A stretch of DNA of 64,000 nt, from positions 62,001 through 126,000 of the forward strand of contig NZ_RJJX01000009.1 in assembly GCF_003996985.1 (NCBI RefSeq), written 5' to 3'. Source of the DNA: Ancylomarina longa (GTDB lineage: Bacteria; Bacteroidota; Bacteroidia; Bacteroidales; Marinifilaceae). The notes under the pieces were generated by a model, which was given only the letters and a program-made list of their open reading frames with translations, had not been told where the DNA came from and did not search any database. Below are positions 50,870 through 60,388 of this stretch, in pieces. Numbering within the stretch: position 1 is the first letter of the stretch; each line of letters begins with the position of its first letter. The position numbers were made by a program, and so were the translations under genes.

Positions 50870-53800
50870 ATGAAATCTAATTACAAATTGGTTAATAATG
50901 TGTTAGGTTGGCTGGCTTTTGCCATTGCTGCGGTAACATACTTATTTACTATTGAACCAACAGCTAGTTTATGGGACTGTGGTGAGTTCATCACTACCGC
51001 ACACGGTTTGGAAGTTGGACACCCTCCCGGAGCTCCCTTGTTCATGATTATGGCTCGCTTTTTTTCTTTATTTGCTCCTGGTCCGTCACAAGTTGCTTTA
51101 ATGGTGAATGTAATGTCGGCATTGGCATCTGCTTTCACGATTATTTTCTTGTTTTGGAGCATTACGCATCTAGCTAAGAGATTGGTGTCTGGCGAATCGG
51201 AAATGTCTAAAGGAAATTTATTTGCAATTATGGGAGCCGGTCTCGTAGGTGCTTTGGCTTATACTTTTTCCGATACATTTTGGTTCTCTGCAGTAGAAGG
51301 AGAAGTTTATGCTTCCTCCTCCTTATTTACAGCCGTCGTATTTTGGGCCATTCTGAAATGGGAAGAGGTCGCCGATGAAAAATATGCCAACAGGTGGATA
51401 ATTCTGATAGCTTATTTGATGGGTTTATCGATAGGAGTCCATCTGCTGAATCTTTTAGCAATACCTGCTATTGTTTTTGTGTATTATTTTAAAAAATACG
51501 AGCCTACTAAAAAAGGAGTTGCGCTGGCTTTTCTTTTGTCTGTTGCGATATTGGGAGTAATCATGTATGGAGTAATTCCAGGGGTTGTCACAATAGCCTC
51601 ATGGTTTGAATTACTTTTTGTAAATGGATTTGGTTTACCTTATAATACGGGTGTAATTATTTATGCCTTACTATTATTAAGCGCAGTGGTTTGGGCTATT
51701 CGGTATTCTGTGAAGAAGAATATGGTGATTTTAAATACCATTGTTACTGCCTTTATGGTGATCGTGATTGGTTATTCTTCCTTTGCTATGATTGTTATTC
51801 GATCATCGGCAAATCCACCTATGGATGAGAACAATCCGGATAACGTATTTGCTTTACTATCTTATTTAAATAGGGAACAATACGGAGATCGTCCACTTGT
51901 TTATGGGGAATATTACAATGCTCCGGCGGTTGATTTGGTAAGTACCAGTCCGGTGTATATTCAAAAGAATAAAAAATATGTGATCGCTTCTCACAAACAG
52001 AAATATAAGTTTGATCCTCGTTTTGAGACTTTCTTTCCAAGGATGTATAGTTCCCGAGCTAATCATGTGAAGGAATATGAGTTTTGGGGAGATGTGAAAA
52101 AAAATAATCCGATAAGCTTATCGAATGGAGATGTAGTTTACAAACCTAGTTTTGCATCCAATCTCGAATTCTTTTTTAGATATCAGGTAGTGCATATGTA
52201 TTGGCGCTATTTTATGTGGAACTTTGTTGGACGCCAAAACGATATACAGGGAAATGGAGACATCTTGCACGGAAATTGGTTGTCGGGAATTCCTGTGGTA
52301 GATGAGATGTTTTTGGGAAATCAGGATAAATTATATCCTGAAATGAAAAATAAAAAGTCCAGGAATACCTATTATTTTCTTCCATTCTTATTGGGCTTGA
52401 TTGGTCTTTTGTATCAGTGGAAGGCAGGGAAAAATGGGAAACATGATTTTTGGGTGGTAATGTTGTTATTCCTCTTCACCGGATTGGCAATTGTGGTTTA
52501 TCTGAACCAAACTCCGTTTCAGCCACGAGAAAGAGATTATGCTTATGCCGGTTCATTCTATGCGTTTGCTATATGGATAGGCTTGGGGGTGATGGGATTA
52601 TATCATGTCGCGAAGAAGAAACTGCCGGCGCTTGTATCCGCAGGATTAGTAACCACTGTTTGTTTGCTTGCTGTTCCTACATTAATGGCACAACAAAACT
52701 GGGATGATCACGATCGGTCTGGCAGATATGCTACTTTGGCCTATGCTAAGGATTACTTAAATTCTTGTGCGAAAGATGCCATTTTATTTACCTATGGGGA
52801 TAATGATACCTTCCCATTATGGTATGCACAGGAAGTGGAAGGAATCCGCCGGGATATTCGAATTGTAAATTTGAGTCTGTTGGCCGGAGATTGGTATATT
52901 AACCAAATGCGTAAGAAAGCTTACGACTCTGATCCAATACCAATGCAGCTTACCGCAGATAAAGTAGAGCCTGGAATTAGAGATCAGATACCTGTTATGG
53001 ATCGTTTAAAGGATTCAGAACCTTTACAGGAAATGATAAAATTTGTAAGTAGTGATAATAAGGGAACCATGGTGGAAATGCAATCCGGTAGGTCATTGGA
53101 TTATTTCCCCGGAAGAACCGTATACTTACCAGTAGATTCTGCACAAGTTATTGCAAACGGTACAGTTCGTCCCGAAGATGCTGGTTTGATTAAAAAGAAA
53201 CTGGAATGGAAGATCAAGCGTAATTATTTGTATAAAAACGATATCATGGTTTATGATATCATTGCAAGCAATAATTGGAAGCGTCCGATTTACTTTTCAG
53301 TAGGAATGGGAGCTAGCAGTTTTCTGGGATTGGATAAGTTTTTTCAATTGGAAGGTGCTACCTATCGATTGGTACCTATCGAGACCAAAACACAAGGCAT
53401 GGAAATCGGCCATATCAATAGCGAGTTATTGTATAATAATTTGATGAATAAATTTGATTTTGGGCGAATTAAAGAGCCAGATGTTTATATGGATCAATTT
53501 CATATTCTCACCGTGAATATCATGTCTTTCAGAACTACTTTTAATCGTCTGGCTAGTGCTTTAAATGATGAGGGTAAAAAGGAAAAGGCAGTAAAAGTGT
53601 TAGATAAATGCATGGAAGAATTACCAACCGATAAAATTCCATTTGATAATACATTGATCGGATTTATTCAGGAGTATTATCGGGCAGGTGCCACCAAAAA
53701 AGCAAATAAATTATTGGAGGATATGGCTCAGCAATCTTACGATAAGCTGAATTATTATCTCTCCTTAGAGAATCGTTTTGGTAATAATTTCAGAACTCAA

Positions 53801-53923
53801 CAGGAAAGAGAAATTCGTGTAGTTCAGATGCTATTGGGATTGGCAGACATGGGAGAACAAACCAAATTGAAGGAAGATATCCAAAAGAGATTTGAATTGC
53901 TTTTTGGATCTTATACCAAATAA
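50870..53923 (+). CDS. DUF2723 membrane protein (GT-C/TMEM260-like), paralog 1
   Basis: A 1017-aa inner-membrane protein. After TM1, EPTASLWDCGEFITTAHGLEVGHPPGAPLF (about 27-56) carries the acidic motif and HPPGAP that define DUF2723 and resemble the catalytic loop of GT-C glycosyltransferases. About 12 hydrophobic helices follow to about 610, with FQPRERDYAYAGSFYAFAIW near 555-574. A soluble region holds DNDTFPLWYAQEVEGIRRDIRIVNLSLL (about 645-672), and TPR-like helices close the protein. The eukaryotic relative TMEM260 is an O-mannosyltransferase. Glycosyl transfer to exported proteins is therefore plausible, not shown. A terminator follows. Confidence 0.85.
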   Translation: MKSNYKLVNNVLGWLAFAIAAVTYLFTIEPTASLWDCGEFITTAHGLEVGHPPGAPLFMIMARFFSLFAPGPSQVALMVNVMSALASAFTIIFLFWSITHLAKRLVSGESEMSKGNLFAIMGAGLVGALAYTFSDTFWFSAVEGEVYASSSLFTAVVFWAILKWEEVADEKYANRWIILIAYLMGLSIGVHLLNLLAIPAIVFVYYFKKYEPTKKGVALAFLLSVAILGVIMYGVIPGVVTIASWFELLFVNGFGLPYNTGVIIYALLLLSAVVWAIRYSVKKNMVILNTIVTAFMVIVIGYSSFAMIVIRSSANPPMDENNPDNVFALLSYLNREQYGDRPLVYGEYYNAPAVDLVSTSPVYIQKNKKYVIASHKQKYKFDPRFETFFPRMYSSRANHVKEYEFWGDVKKNNPISLSNGDVVYKPSFASNLEFFFRYQVVHMYWRYFMWNFVGRQNDIQGNGDILHGNWLSGIPVVDEMFLGNQDKLYPEMKNKKSRNTYYFLPFLLGLIGLLYQWKAGKNGKHDFWVVMLLFLFTGLAIVVYLNQTPFQPRERDYAYAGSFYAFAIWIGLGVMGLYHVAKKKLPALVSAGLVTTVCLLAVPTLMAQQNWDDHDRSGRYATLAYAKDYLNSCAKDAILFTYGDNDTFPLWYAQEVEGIRRDIRIVNLSLLAGDWYINQMRKKAYDSDPIPMQLTADKVEPGIRDQIPVMDRLKDSEPLQEMIKFVSSDNKGTMVEMQSGRSLDYFPGRTVYLPVDSAQVIANGTVRPEDAGLIKKKLEWKIKRNYLYKNDIMVYDIIASNNWKRPIYFSVGMGASSFLGLDKFFQLEGATYRLVPIETKTQGMEIGHINSELLYNNLMNKFDFGRIKEPDVYMDQFHILTVNIMSFRTTFNRLASALNDEGKKEKAVKVLDKCMEELPTDKIPFDNTLIGFIQEYYRAGATKKANKLLEDMAQQSYDKLNYYLSLENRFGNNFRTQQEREIRVVQMLLGLADMGEQTKLKEDIQKRFELLFGSYTK

Positions 53924-53945
53924 CACTGCCTATTTAGTTAGGTTT

Positions 53946-53979
53946 AATGGCTTTCCGATTTCGGAAAGCCATTTTTTTT
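53946..53979 (+). terminator. Terminator after DUF2723 paralog 1
   Basis: AATGGCTTTCCGA (53946-53958) pairs with TCGGAAAGCCATT (53961-53973), followed by eight T. Confidence 0.88.
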
Positions 53980-54172
53980 GCAATCATCACCGATCAAAAC
54001 AGTTCGGTCTTTTGTAGATTAAATAATAACACCCATCCTGTAAAGATGAAATTTAAACTTCTAAATTTGAATTGCTTTAAGGATTTTTCACATAATAAAA
54101 ATCAATACTTATTCTGAAAAGTACTAACTTCGGTCACTCAAGCTACAATTTATAATATCTACATTACATTTT

Positions 54173-57100
54173 ATGAGTAAGTATCAAAGAATCAATATTG
54201 GTTTAGGGTGGTTCACTTTCCTCATTGCAGCACTTGTATATCTAAGCACTTTAGAACCTACAGTAAGCTTTTGGGATTGTGGGGAATTTATTTCATCAGC
54301 TTTTAAATTAGAAATTGGACATCCTCCCGGAGCTCCCTTCTTTTTGATTTTGGCCAGATTCTTTTCTTTGTTCGCAACCGGATCGCAAAAGGTAGCTTTA
54401 ATGGTTAATGGAATGTCGGGTTTGGCTTCTGCTTTTACCATCTTATTTTTATTTTGGACAATCAGTCATTTGGCTAAAAAACTAATAGTAAAAGAGGAGC
54501 AGATTAGTAATACTCAAATAGGAACAATAATGTCTGCTGCATTTATTGGAGCTTTGGCCTATGCTTTTTCCGATACCTTTTGGTTTTCGGCTGTGGAGGG
54601 AGAGGTGTATGCTACGTCTTCTTTGTTTACGGCAGTGGTTTTTTGGGCTATACTAAAATGGGAAAACGAAGCCGATCAGCCATATGCAAATCGTTGGATT
54701 ATATTGATAGCCTATTTGATGGGCTTATCTATAGGCGTGCATTTGCTGAATTTATTGGCAATTCCGGCAATTGTAATGGTATATTATTTCAGGAAATATA
54801 AAGTAAGTAGAAAAGGTATCTTGAAAGCTATCGGATTGGCCATTCTCTTGCTTGGTGGTGCAATCTATTTGATTATTCCCGGAGTTGTGAAGCTAGCCTT
54901 TCTGTTCGATTTATTCTTTGTTAATGTTATTGGTTTAGGATTTAATTCGGGGGTTTTTATTTTTATCCTTTTACTTGTTGTTGGATTAGTTTGGTCGATT
55001 CGATATACCATTAAGCATCAAAAGGTGCTTGCCAATACCATACTTACCGCATTCATGGTGGTGTTAATTGGCTATTCCTCCTATGCGTTGATCATGATTC
55101 GATCGGTTGCAAATCCGGCATTGGATCAGAATAACCCGGAAGATGTACAATCCTTATTGTCCTATCTCAATAGGGAACAGTATGGAGATACTCCTTTATT
55201 CTACGGGCCTTATTTTAATGCTCCCTACGAAAAGGATAAAACTCAGATAAAAGATAAAGATGTTTACATCAAAAAAGATGGAAAGTATAAGGTTTCATAT
55301 ACCAAAATGAAGCCGAATTTTCAGAATGCCTATAAAACCGTATTTCCCCGCATGTACACCAAAGGAATGAGTGGAAATAATCCTGCTGAATATGCGAAAT
55401 GGACTGGGATTCGTCCGGATCAGAAAGAAAAGCCAGGATTTGTTCAGAATCTGAAATTCTTCTTTTCCTACCAGGTGAATTATATGTATTTCCGCTATTT
55501 TCTATGGAATTTTGTAGGACGACAGTCCGATAGGCAATCTAATGGTGGTGTGATTGAGGGGAATTGGATTTCAGGTATATCATTTATTGACCATATTCAT
55601 CTGGGAGATCAGAGTCTTCGTACAGATGCAATGAAAAAGAACAAGGGGAATAACAAGTATTACTTTCTGCCATTACTGCTGGGTTTAGCAGGCTTATTGT
55701 ATCAGTACCGTAAGGGATTGCCAGGGAAAAAAGACTTTTGGGTAATACTACTTTTGTTTTTGTTTACAGGATTGGCTATTGTAGTGTACTTGAACCAGTC
55801 ACCATTACAGCCACGAGAAAGAGATTATGCCTATGCCGGATCATTTTATGCGTTTGCGATTTGGATAGGTTTGGGATTTCTTTCCATTCTGGAAATATCA
55901 AAGAAAATAATCAAGCGGGAGCAGATTGCCGTAGCGATAACTTCAGCTCTTTGCCTCTTTGCAGTTCCCGGGGTAATGGCTCAACAAAACTGGGATGATC
56001 ATGATCGCTCGGATCGTTATGTGGCAAGGGATTTGGCTTATGATTATTTAAATTCCTGTGCACCCAATGCAATTCTTTTTACTATGGGAGATAACGACAC
56101 TTTTCCGCTTTGGTATTTGCAGGAAGTGGAAGGAGTGAGAACCGATGTAAGGGTGTGCAATTTGAGTTATCTCTCAACGGATTGGTATATCGATCAGATG
56201 AAGCAGAAAAACTATAATTCTGCGCCTTTACCAATTAAAACAAAGAAGGAAAAGTATCTCATGGGGAAAAGAGATATTATATACCTGATTGACGATCCCA
56301 GATTAGAGGCTTATGTGAAGAAAAACGGTGGTTTGGAAGTTCAGGAAGCTTTGGGGTTCGTGGAAAGTGATTTAAAAAGCACCAAAACCATTTATGGTTA
56401 CGATGAAAGGGTAGATTATTTTCCATCGCATCAATTTAGGTTAAAAGTGGATCGGAAGGAAGTACTGCAAACCAATACTGTTGTGGTAAAAGATAGTGCG
56501 AAGATTGCGGATCAAATGGAATGGAAATTAGATCAAAACTATGTGGAGAAGAGTGGAATGATTCTATTTGATATGCTGAAAAATAATCATTGGAAACGCC
56601 CGGTTTATTTTTCGATCACTGTTCCGCCAAGTGGATATTACGGTTTGGAAGATTATTTTCAGCTCGAAGGATTTGCCTATCGCTTGATTCCTATTCGTAA
56701 GACTAAAGAAGATCAGCAGCCTGGTCAGGTAAATACAGATCGGATGTATTCTAATTTAATGGAGAAATTCAAATGGGGAAATATGAATGCTTCTAATGTC
56801 TATTTGGATGAAACTACTTCTCGTATCGCATTAAGTGTTCGGAGTAATTTTCTTCGTTTGGCTGAGTCTTTATTGGATGAGGGGAAAAGAGTGTCTGCTG
56901 TAAAAGTACTGGACAAGTGTTTGGAAATAGTTCCTGATGATAAGATTAAATTGGATTATCTAGGGATACTAATGGCACAAGCTTATTATCGGGCTGCCGA
57001 AGATGAGAAAGCAAATCGTTTGATGCTTGTTATTTCGAAAAGATTATTTCAGGAGGTAGAATATTTTCATACTCTGGAAGCGGTATCTACATCTGAATTT

Positions 57101-57235
57101 CCACAACTGCAAAGTCGTGATTTAGCTCTGTTTCAGGAAATGTATAGGATTACTGCCAGGTACAATCAGGTGGAAATGAATAAACAAATAGAATTGAAAT
57201 TTAAGGCATTACTAAAAAAATACAATAAGGGATGA
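54173..57235 (+). CDS. DUF2723 membrane protein, paralog 2
   Basis: A 1020-aa paralog of the preceding gene with the same layout: EPTVSFWDCGEFISSAFKLEIGHPPGAPFF near the N-terminus, about 12 membrane helices, LQPRERDYAYAGSFYAFAIW, GDNDTFPLWYLQEVEGVRTDVRVCNLSYL and a helical C-terminus with DEGKRVSAVKVLDKCLEIVP. The copies are colinear but clearly diverged in loops and the C-terminal half, so the duplication is old. Its stop overlaps the start of the polysaccharide deacetylase gene (ATGA), which couples the two. Substrate unknown. Confidence 0.85.
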   Translation: MSKYQRINIGLGWFTFLIAALVYLSTLEPTVSFWDCGEFISSAFKLEIGHPPGAPFFLILARFFSLFATGSQKVALMVNGMSGLASAFTILFLFWTISHLAKKLIVKEEQISNTQIGTIMSAAFIGALAYAFSDTFWFSAVEGEVYATSSLFTAVVFWAILKWENEADQPYANRWIILIAYLMGLSIGVHLLNLLAIPAIVMVYYFRKYKVSRKGILKAIGLAILLLGGAIYLIIPGVVKLAFLFDLFFVNVIGLGFNSGVFIFILLLVVGLVWSIRYTIKHQKVLANTILTAFMVVLIGYSSYALIMIRSVANPALDQNNPEDVQSLLSYLNREQYGDTPLFYGPYFNAPYEKDKTQIKDKDVYIKKDGKYKVSYTKMKPNFQNAYKTVFPRMYTKGMSGNNPAEYAKWTGIRPDQKEKPGFVQNLKFFFSYQVNYMYFRYFLWNFVGRQSDRQSNGGVIEGNWISGISFIDHIHLGDQSLRTDAMKKNKGNNKYYFLPLLLGLAGLLYQYRKGLPGKKDFWVILLLFLFTGLAIVVYLNQSPLQPRERDYAYAGSFYAFAIWIGLGFLSILEISKKIIKREQIAVAITSALCLFAVPGVMAQQNWDDHDRSDRYVARDLAYDYLNSCAPNAILFTMGDNDTFPLWYLQEVEGVRTDVRVCNLSYLSTDWYIDQMKQKNYNSAPLPIKTKKEKYLMGKRDIIYLIDDPRLEAYVKKNGGLEVQEALGFVESDLKSTKTIYGYDERVDYFPSHQFRLKVDRKEVLQTNTVVVKDSAKIADQMEWKLDQNYVEKSGMILFDMLKNNHWKRPVYFSITVPPSGYYGLEDYFQLEGFAYRLIPIRKTKEDQQPGQVNTDRMYSNLMEKFKWGNMNASNVYLDETTSRIALSVRSNFLRLAESLLDEGKRVSAVKVLDKCLEIVPDDKIKLDYLGILMAQAYYRAAEDEKANRLMLVISKRLFQEVEYFHTLEAVSTSEFPQLQSRDLALFQEMYRITARYNQVEMNKQIELKFKALLKKYNKG

Positions 57236-57852
57236 GGAAGTTGAGATGGTTGAGGGCTCCAGGAATTTTTAAACTGTTGCTACCTAACTTTGTGTGGAGG
57301 TATAATACAAATCATAAAAAGGTTTATCTTACATTTGATGATGGTCCAATTCCGGAATCCACTTTGTGGACGCTGGATATGTTGCGGGGAAAAAATGTGA
57401 AAGCCAGTTTTTTTTGTGTAGGTGATAATGTGAGGAAATATCCGGATTTATATCGTAAAATAATAGAGGAAGGACACGTAGTGGGAAACCATACTTTTAA
57501 TCATTTAAAGGGTTGGGGGAATAATACCCAAAAATATATCGAAAATGTGATTATGGCATCCGAGTATATTGATTCTAAACTATTTCGCCCACCATACGGA
57601 CAAATTAAGAGATCGCAAGCCAAGCATCTGTTACCGGAATACAAAATCATCATGTGGGATGTATTAAGTGGGGACTACCGACAGGATATTAGTCCGGAGG
57701 AATGCTTAAATGCAGTACTGAAAAAAGTTCGTACCGGTTCCATTATCTTGTTCCATAATAATGTAAAATCAGAAAAAAATATGCGCTACGCAGTACCGCA
57801 CCTGATCGATGCCCTGTTAGCCGAAGAATACAGCTTTGAGCTTTGCCATTAG
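57232..57852 (+). CDS. Polysaccharide deacetylase family protein (NodB homology)
   Basis: A 206-aa protein of the carbohydrate esterase 4 family. Motifs: VYLTFDDGPIPEST (about 32-45) with the catalytic aspartate and metal aspartate, HVVGNHTFNHLKGWG (about 82-96) with the metal histidines, LFRPPYGQIKRSQ (about 117-129) and a late IILFHNN (about 177-183). No signal peptide is visible; the N-terminus is basic and short, so location is uncertain. It starts inside the stop of the second DUF2723 gene and is probably cotranslated. It may remove acetyl groups from a cell-envelope glycan made by the same operon. Confidence 0.9.
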   Translation: MRKLRWLRAPGIFKLLLPNFVWRYNTNHKKVYLTFDDGPIPESTLWTLDMLRGKNVKASFFCVGDNVRKYPDLYRKIIEEGHVVGNHTFNHLKGWGNNTQKYIENVIMASEYIDSKLFRPPYGQIKRSQAKHLLPEYKIIMWDVLSGDYRQDISPEECLNAVLKKVRTGSIILFHNNVKSEKNMRYAVPHLIDALLAEEYSFELCH

Positions 57853-57989
57853 ATTAATATTGAAAATCCTAATCATACCATCAGGATAAGTGCATATGAA
57901 TCCTTAAATTTGCTCTCGATCAATCTTTTAAAAACCATTTTATAATCGTCCATTCCTAATTGGAATGGTAATAATTCATTTATTGGAAT

Positions 57990-59258
57990 ATGATAGTACT
58001 TCTTTTGGGTTCCGGAGGCCGAGAACATGCTTTTGCATGGAAATTCAATCAAAGTAAATTATTAGATAAGTTGTATGTGGCACCTGGTAACGCAGGAACT
58101 GCTGCTATTGCAGAGAATATAGATCTTAATCCCAATGATTTTGGGAAGGTAAAACAATTTGTTCTTTCTCATGCTGTGGATATGCTTGTGGTAGGACCGG
58201 AAGATCCTCTGGTAAACGGGATTCACGATTTTTTTCTTCAGGATGAGGAAATCAAACATGTTGCCGTTATAGGGCCCGAAAAGTTAGGTGCCCAATTGGA
58301 GGGGAGTAAAGATTTTGCCAAAGACTTTATGTCTCGGCATCAGATTCCAACAGCCAAATACAAGAGCATAACAGCAGAAAATTTGGAAGAAGGCTTGTCT
58401 TTTTTAGATAGTTTAAAGGCTCCATATGTGCTGAAGGCAGATGGTTTGGCTGCAGGAAAAGGAGTTTTAATAATAGACGATTTGGAAGAGGCTAAAGATT
58501 CCCTTCAACAAATGTTAGGAGGAATGTTTGGGGAAGCTAGCAATAGGGTAGTGATTGAAGAATTTCTTTCCGGTATCGAACTTTCCGTTTTTGTACTGAC
58601 CGATGGAAAATCTTATCGCATATTAGCGGAAGCGAAGGATTATAAACGTATTGGTGAGGGTGATACTGGATTAAATACTGGAGGAATGGGAGCTATTTCC
58701 CCGGTTCCATTTGCAAAAGAAGATTTCATGCAAAAGGTAGAGGAAAGAGTGATTATTCCAACTATTCAGGGCTTTCAAAAGGATAACATGCCTTACAAAG
58801 GATTCGTTTTTATTGGTTTGATGAATAGGGAAGGAGATCCTTATGTGATAGAATATAATGTTCGCATGGGTGATCCTGAGACGGAAGTAATAATGCCACG
58901 TATTAAGTCGGATATGTTAGAACTGCTTCAGGCTGTTTCTAAACAAGAATTGTCTGGGGCAGAATTTGTTCTGGATGAGAGAACTGTTGCAACTGTGATG
59001 TTGGTTTCCGGAGGTTATCCGGAGGCTTATCAGAGAGGGAAAGTCATTTACAATTTAGATAAGGCTGATGGAAGTCTGATTTTTCATGCAGGAACAAAAA
59101 TGGCAAATGAGGAGGTCGTTACCAATGGTGGGCGAGTGATTTCTGTTAGTTCCTACGGTAAGGATATAAAAGCAGCCCTGGCATCTTCATTTAAAAATGC
59201 TGAATTAATTGATTTTGAAGGAAAGTATTATAGAAAAGATATAGGATTTGATTTATAA
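57990..59258 (+). CDS. purD: Phosphoribosylamine-glycine ligase
   Basis: Second step of purine synthesis: joins phosphoribosylamine and glycine with ATP. The 422-aa ATP-grasp enzyme has VLLLGSGGREHAFAWKF (residues 3-19), VGPEDPLVNGI (about 68-78), APYVLKADGLAAGKGVLI (about 144-161), YKRIGEGDTGLNTGGMGAISPVP (about 218-240) and YVIEYNVRMGDPETEVIMPR (about 286-305). Full length. It lies about 137 bp after the deacetylase and upstream of the membrane protein gene, a pairing common in Bacteroidota. Confidence 0.97.
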   Translation: MIVLLLGSGGREHAFAWKFNQSKLLDKLYVAPGNAGTAAIAENIDLNPNDFGKVKQFVLSHAVDMLVVGPEDPLVNGIHDFFLQDEEIKHVAVIGPEKLGAQLEGSKDFAKDFMSRHQIPTAKYKSITAENLEEGLSFLDSLKAPYVLKADGLAAGKGVLIIDDLEEAKDSLQQMLGGMFGEASNRVVIEEFLSGIELSVFVLTDGKSYRILAEAKDYKRIGEGDTGLNTGGMGAISPVPFAKEDFMQKVEERVIIPTIQGFQKDNMPYKGFVFIGLMNREGDPYVIEYNVRMGDPETEVIMPRIKSDMLELLQAVSKQELSGAEFVLDERTVATVMLVSGGYPEAYQRGKVIYNLDKADGSLIFHAGTKMANEEVVTNGGRVISVSSYGKDIKAALASSFKNAELIDFEGKYYRKDIGFDL

Positions 59259-59278
59259 CAAAGACTTTATTTTTGTGA

Positions 59279-59330
59279 GGCCGCAATTTCTCCGATCTTT
59301 ATCTGGAAATTGTGGCTTCTTTGATAATTT
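59279..59330 (+). terminator. Possible weak terminator after purD
   Basis: GCCGCAATTTC (59280-59290) pairs with GAAATTGTGGC (59306-59316) with one G-T pair, followed by a T-rich stretch that is interrupted. The strength is doubtful. Confidence 0.35.
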
Positions 59331-59357
59331 TAATTTTTCAGGAAAAAGATAGAATAT

Positions 59358-60335
59358 ATGCTTCTAAAAACGCTAAAAGGGCGACACATTCTACTATTGA
59401 TTTTTGTGCCATTTATAATATTGGCATTTTGGATTCCAGTTTTTATAAATCCAATTTCGCTGACAGGGGATATCCCTCAGATGCCTTTGTATCATTTAAT
59501 GCAAGTGATCACAGGACATAATTTATTGGTTTTAAATAGTTTTGGATTGTTGCTTCTGGTATTGTTGGCCTTTTTAATGGTGCGTTTGAATGAGAGATTT
59601 GTATTTATCAGGCAGCGAACTGACTTGCCAGCTTTTATATTAGCAATAATAGCTAGTGGAACAATTTCTTTAAAAGGAGTTCATCCTTCTCTTTTTGCGG
59701 CGTTTATCCTATTTTTTGCTATCGATAAAATGTTTAGTGTTTATCACGATTCCAGAACATTGTCAAAGTCATTTGATATTGGTTTATTGATTGGTTTAGC
59801 TAGCTTGTTTTATCTTTTTGCTGCTTTATATATGGTTTGGTTTTGTTTTTCTTTACTTGTATTAGGATATTTTAGAGGAAGAGAAGTTCTGGCTGGGATT
59901 ACTGGTTTTCTAACTCCAATATTCTTTGTAGTAGGTTGGTATTTCTGGTTTGATGGCTTGCCTTTTTTTACAGATACAATACAACGCTTAATATCTGTGA
60001 ATCAGTTATCCATGCAAAGTTCATTATTTCAGGATATTTTTTGGGGATTTCTGGGCTTTTTAGTTGTTATTTCCTCTCTTTACATGATCAATGTGGTAGA
60101 GGAGAAAAAAATTAGTTCGCGTAAATATTTTATGATTTTACTAATCTTTTTCCTGATTGCTGTTTTTCTCTATTTCCTTATACCGGGTGCCGGAATTGAA
60201 TTGTACTTTATAGCTATTATTCCGGTAACTTATATATTGAGCCATTATTTCGTTCTACAGAAACACAGATGGATTGGAGAGATTCTATTTAGTGCTTTAA
60301 TACTTTCGAGTGTTTTACTTGCTTTTCTGAGATGA
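59358..60335 (+). CDS. Polytopic membrane protein (DUF6427-like)
   Basis: A 325-aa protein with about ten hydrophobic helices, starting LLKTLKGRHILLLIFVPFIILAFWIPVF. The conserved-looking loop FRGREVLAGITGFLTPIFF (about 172-190) and the position just after purD fit a Bacteroidota family that I know as DUF6427; that name is from memory. Function unknown. No enzyme motif is visible. It is closed by a hairpin terminator. Confidence 0.75.
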   Translation: MLLKTLKGRHILLLIFVPFIILAFWIPVFINPISLTGDIPQMPLYHLMQVITGHNLLVLNSFGLLLLVLLAFLMVRLNERFVFIRQRTDLPAFILAIIASGTISLKGVHPSLFAAFILFFAIDKMFSVYHDSRTLSKSFDIGLLIGLASLFYLFAALYMVWFCFSLLVLGYFRGREVLAGITGFLTPIFFVVGWYFWFDGLPFFTDTIQRLISVNQLSMQSSLFQDIFWGFLGFLVVISSLYMINVVEEKKISSRKYFMILLIFFLIAVFLYFLIPGAGIELYFIAIIPVTYILSHYFVLQKHRWIGEILFSALILSSVLLAFLR

Positions 60336-60336
60336 A

Positions 60337-60372
60337 AAAAGTGCTATTTTCTTTCGAAAACAGCACTTTTAA
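60337..60372. terminator. Bidirectional terminator between convergent genes
   Basis: AAAAGTGCT...TTTTC and GAAAA...AGCACTTTT pair around a short loop; A and T runs flank both sides. It ends both the plus-strand membrane protein gene and the minus-strand lipoprotein gene. Confidence 0.8.
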
Positions 60373-60388
60373 TTAAAGAGATCAATAT

